NCBI RefSeq assembly: GCF_050003625.1
Contig: NC_134399.1
Span: 221,024,975-221,088,974, forward strand
Direction: 5' to 3'
DNA: 64,000 nucleotides
From: Haematobia irritans
Taxonomy: Eukaryota; Arthropoda; Insecta; Diptera; Muscidae
The notes under the pieces are model-generated. The model ran no database searches. It was not told the DNA's origin and saw nothing but the letters and a program-made list of their open reading frames with translations. Below, in pieces: positions 12,050-22,655 of the stretch. How positions within the stretch are numbered: the stretch's first letter is position 1; the number at the start of each line of letters is the position of its first letter. A program made the position numbers and the translations under genes.

Positions 12050-12600
12050 TTGTCAACATTTTATTTCTATAGAAAATTTTCTCAAAATTTTATTTCTATA
12101 GAAAATTTTCTCAAAATTTTATTTCTATAGAAAATTTTCTCGAAATTTTATTTCTATAGTTAATTTTCTCAAAATTTTATTTCTATAGTTAATTTTCTCC
12201 AAATTGTATTTCTATAGAAAATGTCAAAATTCTATTTGTACAGAAAATATTGTCAATTTTTTTATACAAAATTTTGTCAATTTTTTCTTATACAAAATTT
12301 TGTCAAAATTTTATTACTATACAAAATTTTGTCAAAATTTTATTACTATAGAAAATTTTGTCAAAATTTTATTACTATAGAAAATTTTGTCAAAATTTTA
12401 TTACTATAGAAAATTTTGTCAAAATTTTATTACAATAGAAATTTTTGTCAAAATGTTATTTATATGGAAAATTTTGTCAAAATTTTATTTCTTTAGAAAA
12501 TTTTGTCAAAATTGTATTTCTATGGAAAATTTTATTTCTATAGACAATTTTCTCACAATTTTATTACTATAGAAAATTTTGTCAAAGTTTTATTTTTTAC
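12050..12600 (+). repeat. 29-bp minisatellite array
   Basis: About 19 units of the 29-bp repeat with the TTTCTATAGAAA dyad; a subset has TTACTATAGAAA instead (12,300-12,440), showing local homogenisation. The open frames at 12,221-12,572 are repeat read-through. Confidence 0.9.
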
Positions 12601-12604
12601 TGAT

Positions 12605-13010
12605 TTGATAGTGCAGTGAAGTGTGGCTAAAGTTGGTTCATATTTAGATACAAGTCCCATATCTTTTGGCACGATTTACATTCTTATGACTACAGAGGCC
12701 GAAATTGTTCTCCGATTTAGGACAGCAGAGGTAGTGGAATTAAGAGTCTAATTATGCCCTCCAAATTTGGTCAAAAGCAGTTTAGATCCATATATAGCTC
12801 CCATATATATCTTTCGCCCGATATGCACTTATGGTATATGGCTCCAGCCAGAGTTTTAATCCAGTAAAATCAAAATTTTGACTATGCATCCCAAATTTGG
12901 TTGAAATCGTTTCAGATTTAGATATAGCTTCCATAAATATCTTTCGCCCGATTTAACATATTATAGTAGGCCCCGCCCGACTTTAGATTTTCCTTACTTG
13001 TGTTTTCCCC
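12605..13010 (-). mobile_element. Family 2 element fragment
   Basis: Two or three decayed units (core TTTAGATATAG, TTTCGCCCGAT) end in GGCCCCGCCCGACTTTAGA and CTTACTTGT at about 12,970-13,001, the family 2 5' end on the minus strand. The 3' hairpin is missing. Confidence 0.6.
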
Positions 13011-13558
13011 AAAACGTTAGATTTAAATTGTAAGTACATAGATATTGTAGAGGTGTAAATAATTTTGTCAAATCGGTTCAGGTTCACATTCATGCAAATG
13101 GGAATATAAACCTTTATATAGCTCGCAATAAATTTGAAGGATTTGAGATGGTATCAATAATTTTGGTCCACAATGTCTTGGAGTATATAATACAATGAGC
13201 CCCGTCCGACTTTGATTTTTCTTTACTTGTCTATAAATACATATACTGAAGACTATTGGTATGTGCTCATATTGTTATGGATATTTATATCATAATTTAA
13301 TTTATTAAACACCCCCTTTACTTAAATTAAAAAAAAGAGCTCAATTGGCATCAAATTTGAAATTTAGATCTTTTTGCACGCAGAAATAAATACGATAATT
13401 TACGAGTATATCGAACCATTTATTGTACCCCCCCCCCCCACAATAGAGCTAGAAATTTGTGGTATTAAAAGGGGATTTAGTTATATTACCCGGAGTCGAG
13501 GCTGATGAAAAATGCTGTAGTCGGAGTCGAGCAAAATTGGCTCGACTCCACAGCCCTG
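13011..13558. other. Right end region of the hAT-like element
   Basis: Non-coding. It includes a decayed family 2-like segment to about 13,225, a C-run at 13,428-13,439, and the terminal part beginning near 13,440 that is shared with 52,790-52,864. Confidence 0.55.
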
Positions 13559-14044
13559 GTTGCCACTATACTTATAGAAACTGAAGTTTTTATCCGAGTT
13601 GCCTAAAATTGTAAATATACTGGTATTTTAGACCCACAAAAATGTGTATCGGATTTAGTTTTTATCGGTCCATTTGGTAAGGCATCCATATAGAAGACGC
13701 ACTGATTATGAACATTGGTTGAAACTGAATGTAGAATTTCCCGATTTTACTTCTCGCAATCATTAAATAATGGGGGGTAAAAATCTACAGATTTAAGGTT
13801 TCAAATCAAGGCGTTATATTAAACAAAAATGGTTTTTATAAATCCAGAATCTGATCTAGTCTTCAAAAGAAAAATCTTTAAATTTGTCTTCGGAAAGCGT
13901 ATTGGTTGAACTGATCTGCTTGAGAGAATATCTGTCGTCAAACCCCCCCCCCCCCATAATTTTCAAAGGAAACTGTAGTATTTGATTCATGGTGGTGGGT
14001 ATTTAAGATTCGGCCTTGTCGAACTTACTGCTGCATATACTTGT
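13559..14044 (-). mobile_element. Family 3 element, 5' half
   Basis: Continuation of the element interrupted at 7,541. It ends with the family 3 5' terminus at 13,985-14,044 (ATGGTGGTGGGTATTTAAG, a palindromic CGGCC block and GCATATACTTGT). A C-run lies at about 13,944-13,955. Confidence 0.7.
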
Positions 14045-14666
14045 TATTATATTCTTCTTGATAATTTTTGTTTATGTCATTTTAGTTCAAGGAATATGGA
14101 ATATCTTTGCCTATCTTGTTTATTTGCTATATCATTTCGGGTAATTAACAATCGTTCTCCATCGAATACAATTGCTATCATTCCATTCACCATCCCACAC
14201 AGGTAAAAATGTATTAACTTACGTATTTCATATTTATGTAGCATCAAATGTTAGCTATTTAATGGGCACAAATTAAGAGCTAATGCTTAATGTTTCTAGG
14301 AATACTAAATATTTGAGCACTTTTTGGGAATGTAGGTAACAAGCACATAACAATTACTTTTACATTTTTTTTATTTGATTAATTTTCAATAAAAATGTTT
14401 TTCACATTGTTTTGAGTGATACAGCATAAATTCCATGCCTATATTATTTCCTAGAACTATACCGCTACAATGGTCATCAATATGAATTACAAGCACTTTT
14501 TTTGTAGTTGGTAAAATGTAATTAATTACAATTTCATCAATTGGTTATTTGTTTTTTCAAAATCTACATTGATTTGTCAATGCTATTTTACTTTTGTAGT
14601 TCATAACGCAATTTAGGGGCTAATGATTATAAAATTCGTTTGAATTTTAAACTTATTCGTATTATG
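14045..14666. other. No gene seen
   Basis: AT-rich sequence without long open frames or recognisable repeats. Confidence 0.4.
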
Positions 14667-15240
14667 TAAACACCAAGTATATACTGACGTAAGTTCAGGC
14701 AGGCCGAGTATTGGGGATTTCCCCCGAAATTGGGTATATTTTTTTCATGGTTGGGGACGAAATGCGTTTGGAACTTAGGGATTTGGTTGGGAATTTCCAT
14801 AAATTGGAGAAACTTTGTGGGGGATTTTTCTATGGAAAACGTTTCTGTATAATAAATCGGGTATACATTAAATATTTTAATCTTTTTATTTATTTATTTA
14901 AATTATACTAAACTTATAGTAAATATAATATGAATATGTGAGTAATAGAGGGAAGCAACAGCTAGATTATTATAATAAAAACAAGTAAGGAAAGTCTAAA
15001 GTCGGGCGGGGCCGACTATATTATACCCTGCACCACTTTATAGATCTAAATTTTCGATACCATACCACATCCGTCAATTGTGTTGGGTGCTATATATAAA
15101 AGGTTTGTCCCAAATACATACATTTAAATATCTCTTGATCTGGACAGAATTTGATAGACTTCTACAAATTCTATAGACTCAAAATTTAATTCGGCTAATG
15201 CACTAGGGTGAAACGCAATGTTAGTAAAATAAAATATGGG
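14667..15240 (+). repeat. Direct repeat, left copy (partner 19,919-20,375)
   Basis: This begins with a further Helentron-like 5' end (AAGTATATACTGACGTAAG and a CAGGCCGAG block, 14,675-14,710), followed by GGGGATTTCCCCC and TGGGGGATTTTTC stretches, then a family 2 5' end at 14,981. The same succession of blocks occurs at 19,919-20,375, with about 100 bp less in the middle. Confidence 0.75.
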
Positions 15241-15495
15241 AAAGATTTAAATCTGAAGCAATTTTAAGGAAACTTTAAAATAGTTTATTTATGATTTATC
15301 GCTCGATATATATATGTATTTGAAGTTAAAGAAAATTACAGTCAGTTTTACAACTTTTCGACTACGCAGAGGCGATTTTACAAGGAAAATTTTGGTATTT
15401 TGACCATTTTTGTCGAAATCAGAAAAACATATATATGGGGGCTATATCTAAATCTGAACCGATTTCAATCAAATTCGGCACACTTGACTATACTG
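14981..15495 (+). mobile_element. Family 2 element, 5' part (continues at 18,375)
   Basis: Starts with ACAAGTAAGGAAAGTC and the GTCGGGCGGGGCCGAC palindrome, then runs into family 2 units. It is interrupted by the TIR element at 15,496-18,374, resumes at 18,375-18,620, and is then cut by a DD37E copy. Confidence 0.7.
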
Positions 15496-15861
15496 CACTG
15501 GTAGAAAAACGTTTCGTACTATTAACGAACGGGCTTCGTTGATTATTTTTCGTTAATATTACGAAATTTTTCGTTATGAGAACGAAAGTGATCGTTAATA
15601 CAACGAAATCAATCGTTAAAGGACAATTTTGTGTTTTGGTTTTTCGTTATATTAATGAAACACGTTTCGTTAATATTACGAATATTAACTTTGTTATTTT
15701 TTCAAGAATTGGAATACAATTTTTTTCCAAGATGAAATTATTATAATCATTTGCACATAAAGAGTAACTTTTGGAAACTTTTAGCCCTTAAAACAGTCGT
15801 TTTATAGACTCCAAAACTGGAATTGAAAATTTCATTTATAAAACGAAAGCGATCGTTAATA

Positions 15862-16793
15862 AAGGGTGATTTGTTAAGAGCTTGATAACTTTTAAAAAAA
15901 AAAACGCATAAAATTTACAAAATCTCATCGGTTCTTTATTTGAAACGTTAGATTGGTCCATGACATTTACTTTTTGAAGATAATTTCATTTAAATGTTGA
16001 CCGCGGCTGCGTCTTAGGTGGTCCATTCCGAAAGTCCAATTTTGGGCAACTTTTTCGAGCATTTCGGCCGGAATAGCCCGAATTTCTTCGGAAATGTTGT
16101 CTTCCAAAGCTGGAATAGTTGCTGGCTTATTTCTGTAGACTTTAGACTTGACGTAGCCCCACAAAAAATAGTCTAAAGGCGTCAAATCGCATGATCTTGG
16201 TGGCCAACTTACCGGTCCATTTCTTGAGATGAATTGTTCTCCGAAGTTTTCCCTCAAAATGGCCATAGAATCGCGAGCTGTGTGGCATGTAGCGCCATCT
16301 TGTTGAAACCACATGTCAACCAAGTTCAGTTCTTCCATTTTTGGCAACAAAAAGTTTGTTAGCATCGAACGATAGCGATCGCCATTCACCGTAACGTTGC
16401 GTCCAACAGCATCTTTGAAAAAATACGGTCCAATGATTCCACCAGCGTACAAACCACACCAAACAGTGCATTTTTCGGGATGCATGGGCAGTTCTTGAAC
16501 GGCTTCTGGTTGCTCTTCACTCCAAATGCGGCAATTTTGCTTATTTACGTAGCCATTCAACCAGAAATGAGCCTCATCGCTGAACAAAATTTGTCGATAA
16601 AAAAGCGGATTTTCTGCCAACTTTTCTAGGGCCCATTCACTGAAAATTCGACGTTGTGGCTCGTTAGTAAATCTATTCATGATGAAATGTCAAAGCATAC
16701 TGAGCATCTTTCTCTTTGACACCATGTCTGAAATCCCACGTGATCTGTCAAATACTAATGCATGAAAATCCTAACCTCAAAAGAATCACCCTT
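15862..16793 (-). mobile_element. DD41D mariner-like element, internally deleted
   Basis: 932 bp bounded by TA on both sides. The ends AAGGGTGATT and AATCACCCTT are inverted repeats. The element reads on the minus strand and holds one transposase frame. Confidence 0.85.
15967..16680 (-). CDS. DD41D mariner-type transposase, N-terminally deleted
   Basis: A 237-residue frame covers the catalytic part of a Tc1/mariner transposase, which cuts and pastes the element at TA sites in the nucleus. The three acidic residues are D35 (in FSDEAHFW), D128 (in FQQDGATCH) and D170 (in TPLDYFLWG). The last two are 41 residues apart, which fits the DD41D (rosa-type) group. The family's usual length is about 340-350 residues. 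Here the start (MNRFTNE) joins directly to PQRRIF, so the DNA-binding region and linker appear to be lost by an in-frame internal deletion. The catalytic frame is otherwise open. The product probably cannot bind its own ends. Identification is by motif only. Confidence 0.85.
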   Translation of the reverse strand: MNRFTNEPQRRIFSEWALEKLAENPLFYRQILFSDEAHFWLNGYVNKQNCRIWSEEQPEAVQELPMHPEKCTVWCGLYAGGIIGPYFFKDAVGRNVTVNGDRYRSMLTNFLLPKMEELNLVDMWFQQDGATCHTARDSMAILRENFGEQFISRNGPVSWPPRSCDLTPLDYFLWGYVKSKVYRNKPATIPALEDNISEEIRAIPAEMLEKVAQNWTFGMDHLRRSRGQHLNEIIFKK

Positions 16794-17735
16794 TATAATG
16801 ATATGGATCGTTAAAAAAATAAATTTTAAATTGTTATATTTCGTCATATTAATGAAATATGTTAATTAATAATACGAATGGGAGTTTGAGTATTGCTGCC
16901 TCTTCTTACTCTCTCTCTCTCTCTAAAACGCCTCTCCATACTCTCTCTAATACGTCTGTAGCAGAGAACGGCTGCGATCTACCGCAACCGACCAGTGTAT
17001 TTAGTAAACACCAACATTTGCAATCTTAAAACACCAATTGGTAAAAAAAAATTCAACCACCAATATCCAATGCAACCGACGACTGTCGGTGTTTGTTAGT
17101 ATGAGTGTTGGTCTCTCGAAAACACCATAGTAAAGCAATCACACAAATTGGTTACCCATATCTCAGCAGTTTGATATTCTCTTATTTGGTACTCTCTCAA
17201 TTCTCTTGAGCTAATGCCAACTGCTAGTAATTGTTGTTGTTGAGTGCAATCACACTTAAGTGCCAACCTCGTTTTTTGTTTACCGAGCGTTGTTACGATG
17301 TCGATTGGTATAAGATTGCAAGACACTGCATACGAACATTGTTATATACTAGTGGTGTTTTTATTCTCGCATTTGTATCAATGTAAAAGATCGCATGGTA
17401 ATTGGTGTCTTACTCACTGCCACCGACATTTTGTGGGTAAGATTGCGATACGAAAAAAAGCCACCGGTTGCAGTTCTCTGGTCTGTAGCATCTATGTAAT
17501 TTGTACATACACATGTAAGCATGCGTGTGCGTCTTGAAAAAAAAACGGTAAAAAGTTCAACAGAAAACTTGTCTTATGGGCAAACCTTAACAACATTTAC
17601 GTTCTTTTCGCTGAAGAGTGCACAGGCTCATTACAGTTTCGTTGTGCATAATAAACATAGATGGTGGGTGAGTTAAATTGGTGTTTTTTGTATATTCGCA
17701 AGAAATTTAGTATAAATTTTTAATCTTTAGTGAAA
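16794..17735. other. Interior of the TIR element, no gene
   Basis: A CT microsatellite lies at about 16,908-16,925. Short overlapping open frames on both strands (17,096-17,537) have no recognisable domain and are not called. Confidence 0.45.
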
Positions 17736-17816
17736 ATGCCCCGGGGAAGTGAACTTTCAGATGAAGAAGGCAGAACAATTAACGTAATGATCCTTGGTTG
17801 CAAAAAAATTGGATAA
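17736..17816 (+). pseudogene. Possible Tc1-like transposase N-terminal remnant
   Basis: A 27-codon frame opens with MPRGSELSDEE, which resembles the MPRGxxLSxEE start of Tc1-like transposases, and stops after 26 residues. It lies inside the TIR element and could be the last trace of its transposase. The match is short, so this is a weak call. Confidence 0.35.
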
Positions 17817-18374
17817 ATGGACACGGCGATACGAATATCATTTTTTGGTCTTAGAAATAAGAGGCTTTTTTCCCAAGTGAAAGTCACAATATGTGATTAT
17901 TAAATTACTTAATTTATCAATAAATATTATTTCCTACTGTATATAAATCATATTTCAAAAATCTTAACAAATAATAATACACTACCAATGACTACACTCA
18001 AATGCAATAATTGGTTGGGTTTCATTAATATAACGTTTGTGTTCATTTATACAACGTTCGCCTTTCATTCATACAATGAAAAAACTAGGTTCATACAATG
18101 AATGATTTTCATTCATACAACGTATAAGCTGCATCCATACAATGAATAAATTTCATTCATACAACGAATAATATTCGTTAATACAACGAAAAGACTACGT
18201 AAAAGCAACGTAATTATTCGTTAATACTACGAAATGTATTCCGTAAAGGGTTTCGTAAATATAACGTAAAATTACGTTGTTATAACGAAATGCTACGTTG
18301 GCTGACTTTTAATGAAGAATTTCGTTAATACAAAGTAGAAACTCATAGTATTAACGAAACTTTTTCTACCAGTG

Positions 18375-18620
18375 TGCTAATTGTACCCCTAGTGCAAAAT
18401 TTCAACCAAATTGGGCCAAAACTCTGGCTTCTAGGACCATATTAGTCCATATCGGGCGAAAGATATATATGGGAGCTATATCTAAATCTGAACCCATTTC
18501 AATCAAATTGAGTACAATTAACTACACTACTAATTGTGCTCCTAGTGCAAAATTTTAACCAAATTGGGCCAAAACTCTGGCTTCTAGGAACATATTAGTC
18601 CATATCGCGAGAAAGATTTA
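18375..18620 (+). mobile_element. Family 2 element, continuation
   Basis: Two family 2 units (ATCGGGCGAAAGATATATAT, then ATATCTAAATCTGAACC) continue the element broken at 15,495. They end abruptly at the TA before the DD37E copy at 18,621. Confidence 0.7.
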
Positions 18621-19918
18621 AATGGTGATACGGTCAAAATTTGGTCAAGGGAAAACGCGTGTAAATCGGTGAAATCGTTTATTTAAAAAATCAAATTAAA
18701 TTTCTTTTTCAAGTTCAATTAATATAAAATTCAGGAAAAATATTCAGTTAGGCTTTCGCTTTTCCAAATCCGAATTGCCGGGCCTCACGCTTGACACCTG
18801 CCATCAGATTTTGTACAGCCACCTTGTCCACCTTCTTCGCCGCAGAAAGCCAGTTTGCCTTGAACTGCTGCTCGTCCTTAGCAGTTTTTTTGGTCTTCTT
18901 TAGGTTCCGCTTGACAATAGCCCAGTATTTCTCAATTGGGCGGAGCTCTGGCGTGTTGGGAGGGTTGTTGTCCTTGGGAACCACCTGCACGTTGTTGGCG
19001 GCGTACCACTCCATGGCCTTTTTACCGTAATGGCAAAATGGCAAATCCGGTCAAAACAGTACGGAACAACCGTGTTTCTTCAGGAAAGGCAGCAGACGTT
19101 TATTCAAACACTCTTTCACGTAAATTTCTTGGTTGACAGTCCCGGAAGCTATGGAAATGCTGCTTTTCAAGCCGCAGGTACAGATGGCTTGCCAAACCAG
19201 ATATTTCTTTGCGAACTTTGACAGTTTTATGTGTTTGAAAATATCGGCTACCTTTCCCCTTCATTTTGCCGTATAAAACTCCTGTCCCGGAAGCTGCTTG
19301 TAGTCGGCTTTGGCGTAGGTTTCGTCGTCCATTACCACGCAGTCAAACTTCGTCAGCATCGTCGTGTACAGCCTCTGGGATCGCGCTTTGGCCGTCGTAT
19401 TTTGTTTATCATCGCGATTTGGAGTCACTACCTTCTTGTAAGTCGATAGTCCGGCTCGTTTTTTGGCTCGATGCACGGTTGTAGACGATACACCCAGCTT
19501 ATTTGTGGCATCTCGGAGAGAGGTTAGAGTTTCGCTTGAAACTACCGGCAACTCTCTTTGTCGTCTCAGCGGCTTCCGGTTTTCGATTTCCCCCCGATCC
19601 AGACTTCCTGGCTGTCGACAAACGTTCCCCAAACACTTTAATTACATTTGTAACGGTTGATTTGGCAACTTTTAGCGATTTTGCCAGCTTTGCGTGCGAT
19701 TAGCTCGGATTTTCGCGATGCGCGAGCAAAATTTTGATACGCTGCTCTCCTTGCTTGGACGGCATTTTGACAACTGAAGAGTGAATTCCAAAATCAAAAT
19801 AGGAGCAACATTCTACACACACACACTTTCAAAATGAGGGGTGTTCAGGTTTTTTAAATGCAAAATTGAAAGAAATACGTCAAGTTTATATTGACCAAAT
19901 TTTGACCGTATCACCCTT
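18621..19918 (-). mobile_element. DD37E Tc1/mariner element, copy 1 (decayed)
   Basis: 1,298 bp, the same length as the copy at 21,358. Ends AATGGTGATACGG and TATCACCCTT are inverted repeats that continue into GTCAAAATTTGGTC. TA is present on both sides, but the flanks come from different repeats, so the neighbourhood has been rearranged since insertion. Confidence 0.85.
18748..19765 (-). pseudogene. DD37E transposase, frameshifted
   Basis: Minus-strand reading opens with an ATG at 19,763-19,765 followed by PSKQ, as expected of the family. The frame is then broken. One fragment (19,261-19,632) carries the second HTH region and the first catalytic Asp (VVMDDET). Another (18,748-19,044) carries GKKAMEWYAANNVQVV, the catalytic Glu in PELRPIEKYW, and the C-terminus. 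The central part lies in other frames. It is a dead relative of the gene at 21,511. Confidence 0.85.
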
Positions 19919-20381
19919 TAAACACCAAGTATATACGGACGTAAGTTCAGCCAGGCCGAGTATTGGGGATTTCCCCCGAAATTGGGTATAGTTTTTCATG
20001 GTTGGGGACGAAATGCGTTTGGAACTTAGGGATTTGATTGGGAATTTCCATAAATTTGGGAAGTTTTGTGGGGGATTTTTCTATGGAAAACGGTTCAGTA
20101 TAATAAATCGGGTATACATTAATTTCTAAATTCAAGTAAGGAAAGTCTAAAGTCGGGCGGCGCCGACTATATTATACCCTGCACCACTTTGTAGATCTAA
20201 ATTTTCGATACCATATCACATCCGTCAAATGTGTTGGGTGCTATATATAAAGGTTTGTCCCAAAATACATACATTTAAATATCACTCGATCTGGACAGAA
20301 TTTGATAGACTTCTACAAAATCTATAGACTCAAAATTTAAGTCGGCTAATCCACTTGGGTGGAATACAATGTTAGTAAAAA
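19919..20381 (+). repeat. Direct repeat, right copy, with family 2 5' fragment
   Basis: Repeats the block order of 14,667-15,240: a Helentron-like 5' end (AAGTATATACGGACGTAAG), GGGGATTTCCCCC, and a family 2 5' end at about 20,133. It stops where the next family 2 element begins. Confidence 0.75.
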
Positions 20382-21357
20382 ACAAGTAAGGAAAGACTAA
20401 AGTCGGGCGGGGCCGACTATATTATACCCTTCACCACTATGTATATCAATATTTTTGATACCATCTTAACACTTTCAAACTTGTTAGGAACTATATAAAG
20501 GTTTATATTCCCATATACAAATATTTAAATATGAACCGATTTGGACAACATTTATTTAACTTTCACAAAATGTCTAGGCTTAAAATTTAAATTGGTTGAT
20601 GACCGGGACGAACCACAATGTTAGTAAAAAATATTGGAAATATTTAAATTGCATAAAATGTAGCAAATCTGCATTTATGATTTATAGGTCGATATATACT
20701 TATTAGAGTATAGGTAAATTTGAACCATTTTTGCGAGTCTTCGACTTAACAGTCACGATTTCACAAGGAACATGTTGGTATTTTGGCCATATTTACTAAA
20801 ATCGGAAGAACATGTATATGGGGGCTTTGTCTAATTCTGAGCCGACTTTGATAAAATTTGGCACACATTGCTAACATTTTTAATTGAACGCTCAGTGCAA
20901 AACTTCAAAATTTTCGAAATGAAACTTTGGCCTCCGTGGTCATATGAATCTAAATCGGGCGAAAGATATATAGGGGTATTATATCTAAATCTGAACCGAT
21001 TTCAACCAAATTCGGTGTACATTTTTATAATGTTAATTTTACTCCCTGTGAAAAATTTTATGTAACTCGGGGTAAAACTTTAGCCTCTGGGGCCATATGA
21101 GTGTAAATCGGGCGAAAGCTATATATGGGAGCTATATTTAAATCTGAACCGATTTCAACCAAATTCGGTGTGGACATTTATAATGTTAATTCTACTCCCT
21201 GTGCAAACGTACTCCATGTGCAAAATTTTAAGCAAGTCAGGGCAACACACTGGCTTTTGAGGCCGTATAAGTCCAAAGATATATGGGAGCTATATCTAAA
21301 TCTGAACCGATTTCAATAAAATTAACCAAGCATTGGTAGAATGTCAATTCTACTCTA

Positions 21358-22655
21358 AAGGGTGATACGGTCAAAATTTGGTCTATATAAACTTGACGTA
21401 TTTCTTTCAATTTTGCATTTAAAAAACCTGAACACCCCTCATTTTGAAGGTGTATGTGTGTAGAATGTTGCTCCTATTTTGATTTTGGAATTTACTCTTC
21501 AGTTGTCAAATTGCCGTCCAAGCAAGAAGAGCAGCGTATCAAAATTTTGCTCGCGCATCGCGAAAATCCGAGCTACTCTCACGCAAAGCTGGCAAAATCC
21601 CTAAAGGTTGCCAAATCAACCGCTACAAATGTAATTAAAGTGTTTGGGGAACGTTTGTCGACAGCCAGGAAGTCTGGATCGGGGGGAAATCGAAAACCGG
21701 AAGCCGCTGAGACGACAAAGAGAGTTGCCGGTAGTTTCAAGCGAAACCCTAACCTCTCTCTCCGAGATGCCGCAAATAAGCTGGGTGTATCGTCTACAAC
21801 CGTGCATCGAGCCAAAAAACGAGCCAGACTATCGACTTACATGAAGGTAGTGACTCCAAATCGCGATGATAAACAAAATACGACGGCCAAAGCGCGATCC
21901 CGGAGGCTGTACACGACGATGCTGACGAAGTTTGACTGCGTGGTAATGGACGACGAAACCCACGTCAAAGCCGAATACAAGCAGCTTCCGGGACAGGAGT
22001 TTTATACGGCAAAAGGAAGGGGAAAGGTAGCAGATATTTTCAAGCACATAAAACTGTCAAAGTTCGCAAAGAAATATCTGTTTTGGCAAGCAATCTGTAC
22101 CTGTGGCTTGAAAAGCAGCATTTTCATAGCTTCCGGGACTATCAACCAAAAAATTTACGTGAAAGAGTGTTTGAATAAACGTCTGCTGTCTTTCCTGAAG
22201 AAACACGGTTGTTCCGTACTGTTTTGGCCGGATTTGGCATCTTGTCAATACGGTAAAAAGGCCATGGAGTGGTACGCCGCCAACAACGTGCAGGTGGTTC
22301 CCAAGAACAAGAACCCTCCCAATACGCCAGAGCTCCGCCCAATTGAGAAATACTGGGGTATTGTCAAGCGGAACCTAAAGAAGACCAAAAAAACTGCTAA
22401 GGACGAGCAGCAGTTCAAGGCAAACTGGCTTTCTGCAGCGAAGAAGGTGGACAAGGTGGCTGTACAAAATCTGATGGCAGGTGTCAAGCGTGAGGCCCGG
22501 CAATTCGGATTTGGAAAAGCGAAAGCCTAACTGAATATTTTTCCTGAATTTTATACTAATTGAACTTGAAAAAGAAATTTAATTTGATTTTTTAAATAAA
22601 CGATTTCACCGCGTGTAGCATTTTCCCTTGACCAAATTTTGACCGTTACACCCTT
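21358..22655 (+). mobile_element. DD37E Tc1/mariner element, copy 2 (intact length)
   Basis: 1,298 bp with TA on both sides (21,356-21,357 and 22,656-22,657). The flanking family 2 unit reads on smoothly if the element is removed. Terminal repeats begin AAGGGTGATACGGTC and share GTCAAAATTTGGTC. It carries one long transposase frame. Confidence 0.92.
21511..22530 (+). CDS. DD37E Tc1/mariner transposase, start codon lost
   Basis: The frame is open over about 340 residues, the normal size for the family. It has an N-terminal paired-type DNA-binding part (QRIKILLAHRE; YSHAKLAKSLKVAKSTATNV), a second HTH (SLRDAANKLGVSSTTVHRAK), and the catalytic triad: Asp in VVMDDETH, Asp in FWPDLASC, Glu in PELRPIEKYW. 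The last two have 37 residues between them, giving DD37E. The decayed copy starts with ATG at the equivalent place; here that codon is TTG (21,511-21,513). An upstream in-frame ATG at 21,454 would add 19 residues from the leader and could be used instead. Catalytic residues look intact, so the protein could be active if translated. Confidence 0.88.
   Translation: MPSKQEEQRIKILLAHRENPSYSHAKLAKSLKVAKSTATNVIKVFGERLSTARKSGSGGNRKPEAAETTKRVAGSFKRNPNLSLRDAANKLGVSSTTVHRAKKRARLSTYMKVVTPNRDDKQNTTAKARSRRLYTTMLTKFDCVVMDDETHVKAEYKQLPGQEFYTAKGRGKVADIFKHIKLSKFAKKYLFWQAICTCGLKSSIFIASGTINQKIYVKECLNKRLLSFLKKHGCSVLFWPDLASCQYGKKAMEWYAANNVQVVPKNKNPPNTPELRPIEKYWGIVKRNLKKTKKTAKDEQQFKANWLSAAKKVDKVAVQNLMAGVKREARQFGFGKAKA

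Larger units (their letters stand above)
7542..13558. mobile_element. hAT-like element with 8-bp target duplication, swollen by nested insertions
   Basis: The termini are inverted repeats: AGGGCTGTGGA at the left (first base changed from C to A) and TCCACAGCCCTG at the right. GTTGCCAC is duplicated exactly at 7,534-7,541 and 13,559-13,566. Eight-base duplication and CAGGG-type ends are typical of hAT elements. Inside are two family 2 elements, a SINE, minisatellite arrays and fragments; no transposase is recognisable. A further right-end fragment of the same family lies at 52,705-52,864. Confidence 0.7.
15496..18374. mobile_element. Unclassified TIR element dense in CGTTAAT/ACGAA motifs
   Basis: Inverted ends: CACTGGTAGAAAAA at the left, TTTTTCTACCAGTG at the right. 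The family 2 sequence is restored across the site with a 2-3 bp duplication (TG or TGC). Both subterminal regions (15,510-15,700 and 18,000-18,350) are packed with short partly palindromic motifs such as CGTTAATATTACGAA and CATTCATACAATGAA. A mariner is nested at 15,862-16,793. The only protein-like trace is a 27-codon remnant at 17,736. The superfamily is not assigned. Confidence 0.65.

Noticed and set aside
12221..12572. Phe/Lys/Tyr-rich ORFs (KFYFYRKFCQNF type)
   Set aside because: Read-through of the 29-bp minisatellite; three units make 29 codons, giving a false protein repeat. The same applies at 29,095-29,280, 34,317-34,505 and 39,278-44,041.
17096..17537. ORFs on both strands within the TIR element
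   Set aside because: They overlap each other in opposite directions and show no similarity to any transposase motif.
14667..20381. LTR retrotransposon with the 0.5-kb direct repeats as LTRs
   Set aside because: The repeats contain Helentron-like 5' ends, lack TG...CA borders, and no gag or pol lies between them.
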